From Welwitschia mirabilis (taxonomy: Eukaryota; Gnetophyta; Gnetopsida; Welwitschiales), in contig JBOZIK010000001.1 of the NCBI GenBank assembly GCA_051453625.1, positions 23,121,050 to 23,161,235 of the forward strand: 40,186 nucleotides of DNA, given 5' to 3'. Shown here piece by piece: positions 12,352-24,409 of the stretch (the first letter of the stretch is position 1; each line of letters begins with the position of its first letter). The notes under the pieces were generated by a model. It made no database searches. It saw only the letters and a program-made list of their open reading frames with translations, and was not told the DNA's origin. Both the position numbers and the translations under genes were made by a program.

Positions 12352-15300
12352 GAGGTAAGAGTTGGAAATTTGGTGGTCAACTCCCAAGTTGACGAGGACA
12401 CCCATGGGTTTTCACTTGATTAAGAAAACTAGTGACCCTAGTGGGGGTAGCATGGTTTTTCAGGGATTAACTTCCTCAAAAGAACCTAAAAGTAAAAATG
12501 GTGAGGACTTTTGCATTAGATTTTTAGTTATGTAAAAGAACAATAACATGTTAGTGTCAAGGAGTCATGCTTAACTAATATTCAAGTTGGCCTCTCAATT
12601 TCCTTGATTATTAGAAGTTACAACATTCATTTTAGTTTGTTAGTGCATGGAAAGCTCATAGCTTAGAAGTCCAAATAAGTGGAGATTAAGTGTCTATCCT
12701 TCTCCTTTGTTATTCCTATTCCATTATAGGTTATGCCTTGCAACAATAAGGCTTAGTTTAGTATTCATACCTTTCTGTGATTATCTTTTCATGTAATATC
12801 ATCATGATTTCTTCTTGTTTTTTCATTTCCTTTGGTTGGAATGGATTGGAAAGCATGGAAAAATTCTCTTCATCGACATCAATTGCATACGGGATGTTAC
12901 CAATGGGGAAGACAACGTACGCTAAGGAAAACATACGCGGGGGCCGGGTAAGGGTTGGAATATGCTAGGCTTATGGATCTTCAAATCTAGTAGATTGTTT
13001 CAATAACTGAGAACAAAATAAAAGATACAATGATAAATTCATGATTAAACATATGGTATCTAATATGATGATAAATTCATGTAGTATTGCAAAGATTGTA
13101 AATGTGGATACCTACAGATGAGAATCATACCCATAATGTTGTGTGAAACCAACCTTGCTTTAGGCTTCATTGCCTAGCTTTTTGCTTCATCATTATAGAC
13201 CTTCCACACTATTTAGCAATTTATGAAAACTCAAGTGAAACTAAGACATTAGTTTATAATTCATAAAAACCACATCAAAGACAGAGGTTTGTTGCTCAAA
13301 ACTTTGTCATGAGTTTAATTTAATTGAGTGAGAGCAACTTCACTGAATATGTTATGTGATACATCACACAATTTAGAAATGTATTGTTTTATTGTCATTT
13401 TAAAAATTTTTTATTCTTTAATAGCAATATTTCTAAATAACACAAATATTATTTTAAGTGGTTATTTCTGCATACAATTCCCATAACATGCATTAATAAG
13501 TAATGATTTTCCAGTTCTTTCATTTCAAATTTTATGTTTGGAATGAAGACTTGAGTAAGTATTTTGTCTTTGATATCATGTAATATTTCCAAAAATATCA
13601 TAAACCAAGAATTATTTGAAAAAATTGAAAATTCTTAGTTCTATCAAGGTAAAATTATGGACAAAAGAAATCATAAGATTTTGTATGTTAACTAAGTTTT
13701 CATGTTTAGGTCCTCCAGGAGAAGTTTTATGATTAGCATATAATTAGGTACTGACATGCCATTTGGCAAAATTATAAATATTATCATTATGAAACCAGAA
13801 AAGGCCTTGGTATCAAAGATATGAATAGACAAGGCCACACCAACAATTAAAGATGCATGCTGAGAAGTTGCTTAAAGTCCTTTTTCTTTTTCTTTTTTGT
13901 TTTTGTGTTGTATCATTTCTAAAGATGGCTATCATGTCTTCTTGTTTTATCATGATAAAAAAAAATCATTGATAGATGATTAAATGAAAAATAGAAACAA
14001 AAAGAGTGCAAAGTTGGAAATTGTTTCTAGGGAATTAACATACCTAAGCTTACATCAATTAGAGCAAAAAACTTCATTCTTGAAATGAGAAGGAAAGATT
14101 TAGAGCACATGCAAATCCCAAATTTTACTTCAGAAATAGTGAAACCACCTTAAAAATTTCAATTGAATAGATTAAACATGTTGGTTAAAACACATTGACA
14201 AAATAAACACAGTTCCTTTTTAGCTTGGTAAAAATTTGGGTTGAGTGTTATTAAAGGTTCCAGAATTATGAATCTTGAGAATATTATACACTAGAAACTA
14301 GAAACTTGAAGTTCCTAGGATGTCTTATGTTTAGTATGAGTTTTGGATTCCTATGAACATAATAGTTTCCCCCCTCAAGAACCCTCTACTCAACTATCAT
14401 TTTGATAGAGAAAGAAGGGGGAAAAGAACCATGAGGCTAAAACTCTTATTCATGTCATGGAATAAATTCAATCCATGATAAACTCTATAAATAATCTAGC
14501 TTCCTAAAATGCTTAGATCAAAGAAGAAATACTTTTTTTATCTATGAACTTCCGATTTTCTCATGGTCACTCATTATGCATTTTGCATGTAGAAAACTTG
14601 TTTGTAACATGAATGAGTACACTACCCATCACCTAAAAAGATTGATTGACCACCATTATCATCATCATTATAATGCTAACTTTTCCCAGTTATAGGAGAT
14701 TAACATCTTTGAAAGTTTTAGACCATTGATTTTTTTTGTAGTTTGTTGATTTTCCAAGTTGGAGAAATTGTATAGTTTAAATTGGAAAATTACATCTAGA
14801 TCAGATATTATGAACCTCCAAACCTTTCAAGGAGGACTATGAATGACAAAAACATATCCACCAACTACAATAAGACTTTGAAGCTTTGCTCCAAATATCA
14901 TTAATTACTTTATGCCACAAAACTTGGAGGGAAGCATGAATTGCAAGTGGAGTATGTTTAAGATCAAAGATGTTAGGCATAAATTTGGAAAATTATTGGA
15001 AAAGCAAATAGGAATAAAGTATTTATTTATTTTTTTGAAGGATTCATAGAGGAAAACAATATTGGTGAAAAGGAAATTTGATTAATTTGGTTTTATTTAA
15101 ATAACAACACAAGGTTTCTAAATAAAACCACATCTTTTACATATACCATTACCTAATCCAGAGCAAGCTAGCATTGAAACTCTACGGTAAAGTTTTTCTT
15201 TATAAGAATTATAGTTTTGTTATGGTTTATTTGAAAATAAAAGAATTAAAAAAAAGTTTTGGGTGGAAATTGATGAAAACTTTCATTTCTAAGCATCACA

Positions 15301-15413
15301 TCTTTATGGAGGTCTTTCATGAGATACTTTTAAACCAACCCTTAATAAATCACAAGCTTTAAATATGTATTAAGATAAATATCTATGATTACCACTTAAA
15401 TTCAATAAGTTTT

Positions 15414-16194
15414 TGACAAGTCATTAATTATAAAATATTTAATCTTAAAGTTATTAAAATGTTATTATATGTACTAGACATGTGTAAGTTAGTTAACCAA
15501 TTTGAGAATTGAATGTGCAGAAATAATAACAAAAAGGAAAGAAAAAACAAGAAGTGGCGGCTAGAAGGTAGTTACATTACACTATAACAACTAGTGGTTA
15601 TGAAGAGAGAAGAAAAAGGGAAATGAGGATATTTTTAGTTTTCAAAAATACACTCTTAAAAAAGATTTTAGGATAGGAAGAAGATCTAGAAAGAATAACT
15701 AAAAAGAAAAATTCTATCATGTATCCCGAAAGGTAGTAATAATTTTTATTAAGTTGATTAAAATATAGTTATGATATGGTTTTCATGAAATTTGAAAAGG
15801 GTTCATGTTTCTTTTCCTTGCTCTTAGTATTAATTTAGCTAGAGAGTTAATATTAAGATTTTGCATTTCTTAGAAATAGATAGTGCATGTCTTATCTACT
15901 GATCTTCATATTTGATTCCTTTCCCCCATAGTTTTATATATGTATATAAGTACTTGAATAGATCAGAACACAGTTTTGCCAAAAACAGTAGTTGTTGACA
16001 AATGGAATATCCTCATGAATAGAACGATTGTAGTCTTTAGAAAGCTTAGAATAAACCTTAATAATTTATTTTATACATGATTTAAGTTTGTGTGTGGTAG
16101 TTATAGCTTGTTATTTCTAGTCTTTGATTTGAATATTTTTAATATTTTCTTTTTTTTTTTTTAGTTTTAAGTTGTACAAAACTAGACTTTATCA
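15414..16194 (+). repeat. 5' LTR of E1
   Basis: The LTR starts TGACAAGTCATTAATTATA and ends ACTTTATCA, the TG...CA form expected of an LTR, and is followed three bases later by the PBS-like site. It aligns along its whole length with 31475-32272, including the AGTTATTAAAATGTTATTAT, TTTTTATTAAGTTGATT and CATGATTTAAGTTTGTGTG blocks. The copies differ by many substitutions and small indels. The boundaries rest on this alignment. Confidence 0.8.
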
Positions 16195-16197
16195 TTT

Positions 16198-16215
16198 TGG
16201 TGCTAGAAGTAGAGC
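16198..16215 (+). promoter_or_regulatory. primer-binding-site-like sequence of E1
   Basis: TGGTGCTAGAAGTAGAGC begins four bases after the LTR's terminal CA and starts with TGG, as sites complementary to a tRNA 3' CCA end do. I cannot assign the tRNA. It does not match the tRNA-Asp-type site seen in E3. E2 has the same site with TGG changed to TAA (32276). Confidence 0.6.
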
Positions 16216-16221
16216 ACCATT

Positions 16222-17340
16222 ATGAAGGCTTTATTAACAAAAGCTAGAAAAGGAAGTTGGAGAGATAAAAAATTAAGATATGTTCAAAACCATGAAAAAT
16301 ATGAGTTGGATGAAGAAACTCATACTACAGTTTAGGTAACAATAGATTCCTATGATCTCATAAAAGAGATGAAAACCTTGAGAAGGAACTAAGAGAAGCT
16401 ACAAAGAAAACTTGACTTGGTAATTCAAGCCCAAATCACAAAGAAGACTTCTGCCTTGATTGGAGAACTGTATTAGGGTGAAGAAAAACTAATGGACTCT
16501 CCACCTTTAGGAATCGATTACTATGACTCCACTACTCCAAACCTTATAGATTCTTCTATTTTAAAAACTCTAGAGGAAATAAAAAATATTAGTACTGCTA
16601 ATATCCACACCTTTGGGGAAAGGATACAAGAAGAACCAATGTTATACTTCAGCCATTTTTACTCATTCTATAGATCCAACTATCTAGAAACCAAATTTAA
16701 TTTTTTAAGGCATTTTCCCTTTTCACTAAAAGAAGAGGCTCAGTTATGGTTTCACAGTTTTCAAATCATATGTTTAAAATTTGAAATGCCTTTAACATAG
16801 CTTTTATAGGTAAATATCAACCTGTAAGGGTCATTGAAGACTTGAGAGATCAAATTCTAAACATTAAACAAAAAGAGAATGAAAGATTTGATAAGTTTAG
16901 GGAGAGATACTAGATTCTAATAATAAAATGCTCAAACCATGGGATAAATCTCAGAGAAAGGATAAGGAGTGATGCCTTATAAAATTTGACATGCTACATA
17001 GAAGAGTATTAGAAATGTAAATGCTTAGGAAATTAAGAAGGGTATTGATAAACTGTATAGGATGAACCAAGGATAGAATTAGAATAAAGAAAAAGGAAAA
17101 AAAAACGTAAATGAAATTCATGAACCAAGGATGGAATTAGAATGAGGAAAAAGGAAAGAAAAACATAAATGAAATTCATGCTGAATCTAGAGAAGAAATG
17201 AAACATAAAAAATTGTTTGAAGAAACTAATATGAAATTAAAAGTAAATAGGTTGAAATATAAATAAGAACAAGAGATTTGTTAGTATTGTAATGAGAATA
17301 AACATCAAGCAACAAATTATCCTTAGATGTAGAATTTTGT
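16222..17340 (+). pseudogene. E1 gag remnant with degenerate zinc knuckle
   Basis: Gag forms the virus-like particle and binds element RNA. The frame starts at ATG 16222 and has a first in-frame stop at 16333. The longest clean piece (16492-16800) contains LRHFPFSLKEEAQLWFHSF, the typical Ty3/gypsy gag core ending in a W-F/L-S motif. Downstream, in shifted frames, come KFRERY and KCSNHGINLRE segments that match the usual RF..LL..CPHHG region. At 17279-17323 a C-x2-C-x4-H-x4 knuckle is recognisable, but a stop lies between the cysteines and Tyr replaces the last Cys. A 58-bp tandem duplication (17062-17177) lies upstream of the knuckle. The E2 copy is at 32323-33810. Confidence 0.75.
17062..17177 (+). 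repeat. 58-bp tandem duplication inside E1 gag
   Basis: ATGAACCAAGGATAGAATTA at 17062 and ATGAACCAAGGATGGAATTA at 17120 begin two 58-bp units that end AATGAAATTC. Element E2 has only one unit at the corresponding place (about 33712-33770), so the duplication arose in E1 after the two copies separated. Confidence 0.85.
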
Positions 17341-17833
17341 AAAATGGCTAGACATTAATAAAATTAGTTATAACTCAAACAATGCACCCTATGCAAAGAA
17401 TAAACCTTACCTATACCAAACTAGAAAGTAAAAGAATAGAAGAAAAAATCCAATGCAGAGATTTATCCAATAAAAAAGGCAATAACAATCTGATTATTAT
17501 AGAAATTAGAGAAATCAAGAAGGGGATATTAGTCATACAAATTAGAATTAAAAAAAAAAAAAAACGTAAAGAAACTATAAAATGGAGTCAACCTCAACCA
17601 AATCCTAGAGAAGTAGGTTGCAAGGTTATTGGAACGAGATCAAAGAAAATGATCACTAAAGAACAGTCAATTGAAAAATCATGTGAAAAAAGCTCTTAAC
17701 AAAAGATGATACACTACGCTTTCCAATGAGAATTAAGATGATGGAATACCCTAGGAAGAGGGGAAAAGGATGTGAAACATGTTACTAAAGAATTTGAAGA
17801 TACCACTATTTCCTTACCTTTGATTGAAATGTT

Positions 17834-18605
17834 GAAATAAATCCCTCTTTATTGGAAACAAATGAAGGATCTTTGCAAAAGTAGGAGAAGGAAAAAAATG
17901 AATAAAAGAGAAGGAAAGTAAAGAATCTAAATTAAAAAAAGATAAAAGGGACCAAGTATTTTGGGCTTCTACTCAAGCTTTACAAGGAATTAGATTAAAA
18001 AATACAATGATCCAAGCATACCAATAGTTGATATTGTAGTAAAGGGAGCTTATAGGATAGAAGCTAAGAATTGGTAGATTTAGGAACTAGCATCAATGTC
18101 CTCTCCTATGAAACTTATGAACAATTAGGAACTCCCAAATGATACCTTTTCATGGGAAAGTATATTTNNNNNNNNNNNNNNNNNNNNNNNNNNNNNNNNN
18201 NNNNNNNNNNNNNNNNNNNNNNNNNNNNNNNNNNNNNNNNNNNNNNNNNNNNNNNNNNNNNNNNNNNTGAAAGAAATCCCTCTTTATTGGAAACAAATGA
18301 AGGATATTTGCAAAAGCAGGAGAAGGGAAAAAATGAAGAAAAAAGAAGGAAAGTAAAGAATCTAAATTAAAAAAAGATAAAAGGGACCAAGTATTTCGGG
18401 CTTCTACTCAAGCTTTACAGGGAATTAGATTAAAAAATACAATGATCCGGGCATACCAATAGTTGATATTGTAGTAAAGGGAGCTTATAGGATAGAAGCT
18501 AAGCATTGGTAGATTTAGGAACTAGCATCAATGTCCTTTATTATGAAACTTATGAACAATTAGGAAGTCCCAAATGATACCTTATCATGGAAAAGTATAT
18601 ATAAT
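17834..18605 (+). repeat. gap-flanking duplicate of the protease region
   Basis: The sequence before the 100-N gap (about 17834-18167) is repeated after it (18268-18605) with only scattered differences. Both begin AAATCCCTCTTTATTGGAAA and both carry the protease active-site words. A further 34-base overlap (18572-18605 with 18706 onward) flanks the next 100-N gap. Unmerged contig ends or two haplotypes are the most likely explanation. Confidence 0.85.
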
Positions 18606-18960
18606 NNNNNNNNNNNNNNNNNNNNNNNNNNNNNNNNNNNNNNNNNNNNNNNNNNNNNNNNNNNNNNNNNNNNNNNNNNNNNNNNNNNNNNNNNNNNNNN
18701 NNNNNAAATGATACCTTATCATGGAAAAGTATATATATTTGGCAGATGGTTCAACACTAAACATTAAGGGTATCATGAAAACACTTTTTTTGAACTTTAA
18801 GGATTTGGGTACTTAATGGATTTGGAAGTTGTGAAAACTAAAGGTAATATCCATCCCATTATATTGGGAAGAAAACAAATGATAATAGATAATGTAACTA
18901 TTTAATCAAGAAAAGGAGTCATGAAGGTTAGTCTAAAGGATCTCACTCAACAAATCATGA
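17940..18960 (+). pseudogene. E1 aspartic protease remnant
   Basis: The retroviral-type aspartic protease cleaves the Gag-Pol polyprotein. The active-site triad region reads LVDLGTSINVLSYETYEQLG, with D-L-G-T-S at 18077-18091 and again at 18512-18526 in the duplicated contig end. Downstream come LADGSTLNIKG (after 18731) and the flap-following motif P-I-I-L-G-R at 18855-18872. A stop lies soon after the active-site segment (following TPK), and the middle of the domain is frameshifted. Spacing between DLGTS and IILGR is inflated by the duplicated contig ends and two gaps. Confidence 0.75.
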
Positions 18961-19339
18961 TATTAGCTAAGGATAAAATTAGACACTTTATTAATGATAA
19001 TGAAGAGAAAGATGCAAATTTGATTATGATGCAAGCAACCTAATGAATATTAAAAGATTAAAAAAGGATGTAATGAAAAATAATTCTTAACTATAGAACT
19101 TACGAATGAGGAAGAGAAGACTAAAAAGCCAACTCAATAAAAAGGATTAGAATTTATTGAGATCCAAAAAAATTGACCATTGATTATAAATAGCAAATTT
19201 ATTCTTTGTCAAAGAAGGAAATTAAAAAGAGTCCTCACTAGAAGATCTAAATCTTTTGCTTAGACTCATGTAGATATAATAAAAATAAGCACCACTATGT
19301 GTTAGCATAGAATATATTTAGGTAATATAATTAAACCTG

Positions 19340-20130
19340 TTAGATAATTAGAAATAAGGTGTAAGATATTAACATTGCTAAAAGTAGGTTTTATCTATTC
19401 TATATCACATTCAAAATGGATAAGACCTATAAAAGCTGTGCCAAAAAAGGGGAATAAAGGGAAAGTATGCATAGACTTGAGGTTGCTATATGATACAACT
19501 TATAAAGATTACTTTCCTTTACCATTTATTGACCAGGTCTTAGAGAGAATTTTAGGTCATCAATATTCCAATTTTTTTGATGGTTATAGTGGGTATAATT
19601 CGGTTCCTATTATAGCTAAGAATTAAGCAAAAACCACCTTCACCTGTAAGTGGGGAACCTATGCTTTTAAAGTGATACTTTTTAGCCTACTTAATGCTCC
19701 AACCACCTTTCAAAGATTAGTCAATAATCTATTTTAATAGGTAATTATGAAATCAATGGAAGTATTTATGGATGAATTCTCAACCTTTAAAAATAATTTT
19801 AAAGAAGCTCTTGAAAGGTTAGAAGATGTACTTATCAGATGGAAAGAAAAGAATTTAAAATTAAGTTGATCCAAAAACAATCTTATAGTTATAGAGGGGA
19901 TTGTCTTAGGGCATAGAATCTCTACAAGAGGAATTAAGATAGACAGGATAAAGATAAAAGTAATTTAAGGCATTTCAACACCTTCTAAATTCAAAGAGTC
20001 ACAATCCCTCTTAGGATATGTTAAACATTATAAAAAGTTTATTACTGATTTTGGAAAAATTACTAAACCATTAAACAATCTTCTACAAAAAGACATATCC
20101 TATAAGTGAACTTAGGAGCATCAAGAGGCC
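19340..20130 (+). pseudogene. E1 reverse transcriptase remnant
   Basis: The domain begins with LLKVGFIYSISHSKWIRPI, then VPKKG, VCIDLRLL, DYFPLPFIDQVLERILG and FFDGYSGYN, in the usual RT order. After a stop at 19624 the same frame continues with KTTFTCKWGTYAF, NAPTTFQR, then F-M-D-E at 19765-19776 where the catalytic box normally has Y/F-x-D-D, so one catalytic Asp is now Glu. IVLGHRIS follows near 19900. In-frame stops are at 19624, 19735, 19738, 19867, 19966, 20107 and 20113, but there is no frameshift. It cannot encode an active enzyme. Confidence 0.9.
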
Positions 20131-20508
20131 TTTAAAATTTTAAAGTAAAGACTGACATAAGCTGCCATTTTATAAAAATTCAAGTTGCATAAAACTTTTC
20201 ATATTATGAGTGATGCCTTTAAATTTTCTATAGGAGTGGTCCTTAGCTAAAAGGATAATGATAATAAACCTTATTTCATAGCTTACATTAGCAAGAATCT
20301 TAACATAGTCCAACAAAATTATATAATGATGGAAAAAAAAATGGTTGCAATAGTAATAGCATTAGAAACATTTAGACACTACATTCCAAGTTGTGAAGTT
20401 AAAGTCCACATTGGTCATAGTGCTATGCGGGTTTTAATGAATAAAAAAGAAGCTAATTCCAAAATAATCAAATATATTTTTCTTATGTATGAATTTAATT
20501 TGAAATAA
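20131..20508 (+). pseudogene. E1 RNase H remnant
   Basis: RNase H degrades the RNA strand of the RNA:DNA hybrid during reverse transcription. It continues in the same frame as the RT. HIMSDAFKFSIGVVLS keeps the first catalytic Asp region; PYFIAYISKNLN and YIMMEKKMVAIVIALETFRHY follow, where relatives usually have TEKE; then VKVHIGHSAMRVLMNKKEA, where the usual T-D-H has become I-G-H, losing a catalytic Asp. Stops are at 20146, 20158, 20173 and 20248. The frame ends at TAATAG (20506-20511). Confidence 0.85.
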
Positions 20509-20609
20509 TAGATAAAAAAGAAGTGAATAGTATGATTACTAACTATTTATCAAGGTTATAATTTTGAGATAATTTGGAATAAAGCAACATTAGAAATAAT
20601 TTTTTTGAT

Positions 20610-21535
20610 GATTATCTAAATGGAATCCAACAATCTCCATCATTTACATACATAACGGACTTCTTGGTAAGTAAAGAAATCCCTTCTCATATTGCTTATT
20701 ATGAAAGGAAAAGACTACTAGTAGAAGCAAAGGATTACTTATGAGAAGATAAAACCTTCTTCAAGATGTATAAAGATAACATCATCAGAAGATGTATAGA
20801 TCAGAAGGATCAAAGAGAAATATTAAAAACATTTCATTCAGAAGAAGGAGATGGCTATTAGGGAGGGAAAAAAACCACCATAAATATATTATGTGCATTG
20901 TATTATTAAGACACTCTTTTCAAGGATGCGTTACATCATGTTAAGAGTTGTGACAAATGAAAAAGAGAAAGAATTTGCTCCACAATAATGGCTTCAAGCA
21001 CTTAACCTTTTGATGTTTGGGGAATAGTTTTTAGTGGTCCCATTAACCGTTAGTCTTATGGAAAGCAATAAATGCTAGTATATGTGTTAATTACTAAATG
21101 GATTGATGCTAAGGATATTCTTAATTGTTCTACTAAAATTGTCATTAATTTTTTTACCTAAAAAACATTTTTTATAGCTTTGATATGCCTAGAAGCCTTA
21201 TATCCAATAGGGAAAATCATTTTACTAGCCATACCTTTGTAAAAGATTTATCCAAATTTGGGATTCATTATAAGATTTCTTATACTTATCATAGTTAATC
21301 CACTAGTAATGTAAAGGTTATAAATAAGGATTTGAATAGAGTAATGTCTAAGAATGTCAATACAAAAAGAAGTAATGGGGATATAAAGCTTGATGAAGCA
21401 TTTTGGGCCTATAATATAACATGAACAAGAAGTACAAATTTCTCTTCTTATGAACTAGTCTATAGAAAAATAGTAACTTTACCTATTGAGTTAAAAATTA
21501 AATCTTACAAATTAGCTAAACAATTAGGTTAGAGC
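20610..21535 (+). pseudogene. E1 integrase remnant
   Basis: Integrase inserts the cDNA into the host genome. The N-terminal zinc region is broken: IRRCIDQKDQREILKTFHSE, then DTLFKDALHHVKSCDK with a stop where the second Cys of the C-x2-C pair is expected. The core begins FDVWGIVFSGPI (21009 onward). LITKWIDAKD follows, then a frameshift before PRSLISNRENHF, where the catalytic Asp of the usual I-S-D is Asn. KLDEAFWAYN (about 21389-21415) and YELVYRKIVTLPIELKIKSY close the core. At least two frameshifts and several stops are present. Confidence 0.85.
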
Positions 21536-23556
21536 ATCCCTAAAGCATAAGAGACTTAGAGCTAGACTATTGCCCTTTGTTTGTCGAATCCTTTATTCTA
21601 ACTTTTAAATTTGGTCAATAAACCATCTTAAAGATGCATCATACTATTGAGTTCATTTGTTAAGATAGCCCTCAGTTTAAAATATTCAATCCTAAGATAC
21701 TCAGTTGTTAAGTAATAAACTATGAAACCAAAACAAGATGCCATGATTGAGCTTGTTAAGTCCATTTTCATGAAGGATACCATCAAAAGCTAACATAACA
21801 TTAGTAATGGTTTTGTTAAAAGGAAATTCTAGAGAATACATGAAATCAACTATCACTTGGGATAATACCTCTTCTATACTAGTGATATTCATTTCAATCT
21901 GAGAATTGCCTAGAATAAATAGTCATCTTTTGACTTTCTTCATTAGTGAAGAGTTGAAGGAGGAGTTTGTAAATCTTAGGAATTAAAACCCATGAAGGGT
22001 TAGATGTTTTCAATAAACAAAAATTAAAATTGAATGACCACATAATTAAAAGATTTAACACGAAATAGAAATAAATCTAAAGATAAAAATTAGAGGAAAT
22101 TTTGGCTTTATCTAGAAGTTTTAGGTCAAACCTTGCTTTCTATAACTAAGATTTTAATATTTAGCATACCTAAATCAAAGCAATAAATATCACCAATATT
22201 TTTTTTGAAGAATCTATTCATCGATTTTTTTAAAAGATTCTTTGTTGAACTCCACCAAATAAGAATGATTAGCTTTTTAAAGACTAATTTGAAGGTGATC
22301 TATAAAGAAAAATATCCTTTTCATTGAAGACTCCTTTAATGAGAAATGTTCTATCCTTCAAAGATCCCTTCAAAAAGATGACTTGGCAAAACAAGTACAT
22401 ATTANNNNNNNNNNNNNNNNNNNNNNNNNNNNNNNNNNNNNNNNNNNNNNNNNNNNNNNNNNNNNNNNNNNNNNNNNNNNNNNNNNNNNNNNNNNNNNNN
22501 NNNNATCTAAAGATAAAAATTAGAGGAAATTTTGGCTTTATCTAGAATTTTTAGGTCAAACCTTTCTTTCTATAACTAAGATTTTAATATTTAGCATACC
22601 TGAACCAAAGCAATAAATATCACCAATCTTTTTTTTGAAGAATATATTCATAAAATTTTTTAAAAGCTCCTTTATTGAACTCCATCAAATAAGCATGATT
22701 AGCCTTTTAAAGACTAATTTGAAGATGATCTATAAAGAAAAATATCCTCTTCATTGAAGACTCCTTTAATGAGAAATATTCTGTCCTTCAAAGATTCCTT
22801 CAAAAAGATGACTTGNNNNNNNNNNNNNNNNNNNNNNNNNNNNNNNNNNNNNNNNNNNNNNNNNNNNNNNNNNNNNNNNNNNNNNNNNNNNNNNNNNNNN
22901 NNNNNNNNNNNNNNNCTCCTTTAATGAGAAATGTTCTATCCTTCAAAGATCCCTTCAAAAAGATGTCTTGGCAAAACAAGTACATATTACATGCCCCAAA
23001 ATCATGGATTATTGTGTTCATTAGTATCACATCAAAAAAGAGAATGTGCCATCTATCAAAGACCCTTTGAGATATGTCTAAACCTATTTAACTTTGTTTT
23101 TTTAAATGATAGATCACCTTTTTGATCCTCATTATTCCATCATAGCTTTAGCAAAAATCTCAAAGGCCTCCTTTAAGTAATTAATAGTTGCTTGAAGATC
23201 CCCTTTGAACTTTGTCTAACGTAAACATGAAAAAAATGAAGATTTGAATCTTTACCAGACCTCATATCCTACCTATAACCTAAGTTTCTCTCAAATCCCT
23301 TTTTGACTCTTTTAAATATTCCTTCAAAAAGAGATCAAAAAATTCGCTTGAGTAACTCATAGTTACTTAAAGCTCCCTTCGAACTCTAAGAATAAAAATA
23401 TTGGAAAGAGCGTAAAGACCCTCTTCAAGTAGCTAGTACCTACTTGAAGAACTCCTTTGAGATCTCTTCCAAATTCCCAAATTAAAAATGTATTTATTTA
23501 AAGGCCCTTCGATTGTATCAAAGATTCCTTTAACAAGATGTTAACCAATCTTAAAG
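21536..23556. other. unassigned sequence between E1 and E3
   Basis: No 3' LTR, polypurine tract or known domain could be found here. T-rich words such as CTTCAAAGATCCCTTCAAAA and CTTGAAGATCCCCTTTGAAC recur in loosely similar form from about 22340 to 23480, which hints at an old internal repeat. Two 100-N gaps (22405, 22816) with duplicated flanks complicate reading. Confidence 0.5.
22075..22990 (+). repeat. gap-flanking duplicates around two 100-N gaps
   Basis: Sequence from about 22075 to 22404 reappears from 22505 to 22815 after the first gap; both contain TAGAGGAAATTTTGGCTTTA. The end of that block (CTCCTTTAATGAGAAAT...) appears a third time from 22916 after the second gap. Differences are few. 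This looks like contig-end overlap or alternative haplotypes rather than three real copies. Confidence 0.8.
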
Positions 23557-24409
23557 GAAAACTATTTCTTTTAGTACATAAACTAGATTTAAAACTAGGT
23601 AAGAACCTAATATCATTCTTNNNNNNNNNNNNNNNNNNNNNNNNNNNNNNNNNNNNNNNNNNNNNNNNNNNNNNNNNNNNNNNNNNNNNNNNNNNNNNNN
23701 NNNNNNNNNNNNNNNNNNNNAGATTTAAAACTAGGTAAGAACCTAATATCATTCTTTCATGGGGGTAATTAAGGTTGACTAAACAAAAATTGTGCCATCT
23801 TACTTATCTTATAAAAGAAAGGGAAAAAGAAAAGAGATTGAAAAATTAGTTTTGAAACTTCATCCAAAAAAGTGGAAAGCAAGCAAAATCTAATTTTTTG
23901 TCTAGCTCATCCTTTTGTAATTTCTGACTTAATCATATGCTATACTATCTTGAAACAAAATTTAAATTATTAAGTATGATCGCTTAGGTTATGGTAACAC
24001 CATCTTATTTACCATATGAGTGTTGATGAATTCAAAAGTCACTGATCCTTTATAGACTTGCAATAAAAATGGAAAATAAGGACTTTAGGTACTCAAAATC
24101 CATGAAATTACTAGGGCTTAGAGCAATTAACTAATCAAACTCACTTAATTGACCAAAGAATATTAATAGTTACATTGTTACTTAAGTGTTTCTAGTACGA
24201 AATGATTCACGACTAGTAATAAAAAAAAAAAACAACTCTTTAGTATTGAATCAAAAAAAGGCATATTACATTAGAGATAGAAGGAAGCTGAAAGAATCCT
24301 TCAAGCTATCCTTGAATGCAAGCTCACTCCTCAAAGAAGTTCTTAGAAGGCCATTGTGACTTGATGCTACAAAGAATATATGATTTTTCCAAATTAAGGA
24401 TATGACAAT

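Larger units (their letters stand above)
11007..15413. other. AT-rich intergenic DNA
   Basis: No protein family is recognisable on either strand. ORFs at 11223-11716 and 11782-12030 are AT-driven readings in overlapping frames. A small duplication (12038), an imperfect repeat (about 12238-12351) and a short G/C-rich patch (about 12880-12960) interrupt otherwise featureless sequence that leads up to the 5' LTR of element E1. Confidence 0.6.
15414..21535 (+). mobile_element. Ty3/gypsy LTR retrotransposon E1, decayed, plus strand
   Basis: The order is 5' LTR, PBS-like site, gag, protease, reverse transcriptase, RNase H, integrase. Integrase last identifies the Ty3/gypsy arrangement. The FFDGYSGYN reverse transcriptase motif and the LDEAFWAYN and LPIELK integrase motifs resemble the Tat/Athila branch, and no chromodomain is visible after integrase. 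Every domain carries stop codons or frameshifts. No 3' LTR matching 15414-16194 was found before element E3 begins, so the 3' end is lost or beyond recognition. A second copy of the family (E2) starts at 31475. Gaps at 18168 and 18606 sit within the protease region and duplicate part of it. Confidence 0.88.

Noticed and set aside
17834-18605. Tandemly duplicated protease domain
   Set aside because: The duplication is centred on a 100-N placeholder gap and the copies are nearly identical, so contig-end overlap is far more likely than a two-protease element.
23539-23546. TGTTAACC as the outer end of the E3 left LTR
   Set aside because: It forms a neat TGTTAA...TTAACA pair with 25041-25046, but alignment with the right LTR, whose end is fixed by the PBS, places the boundary about 18 bases further in.
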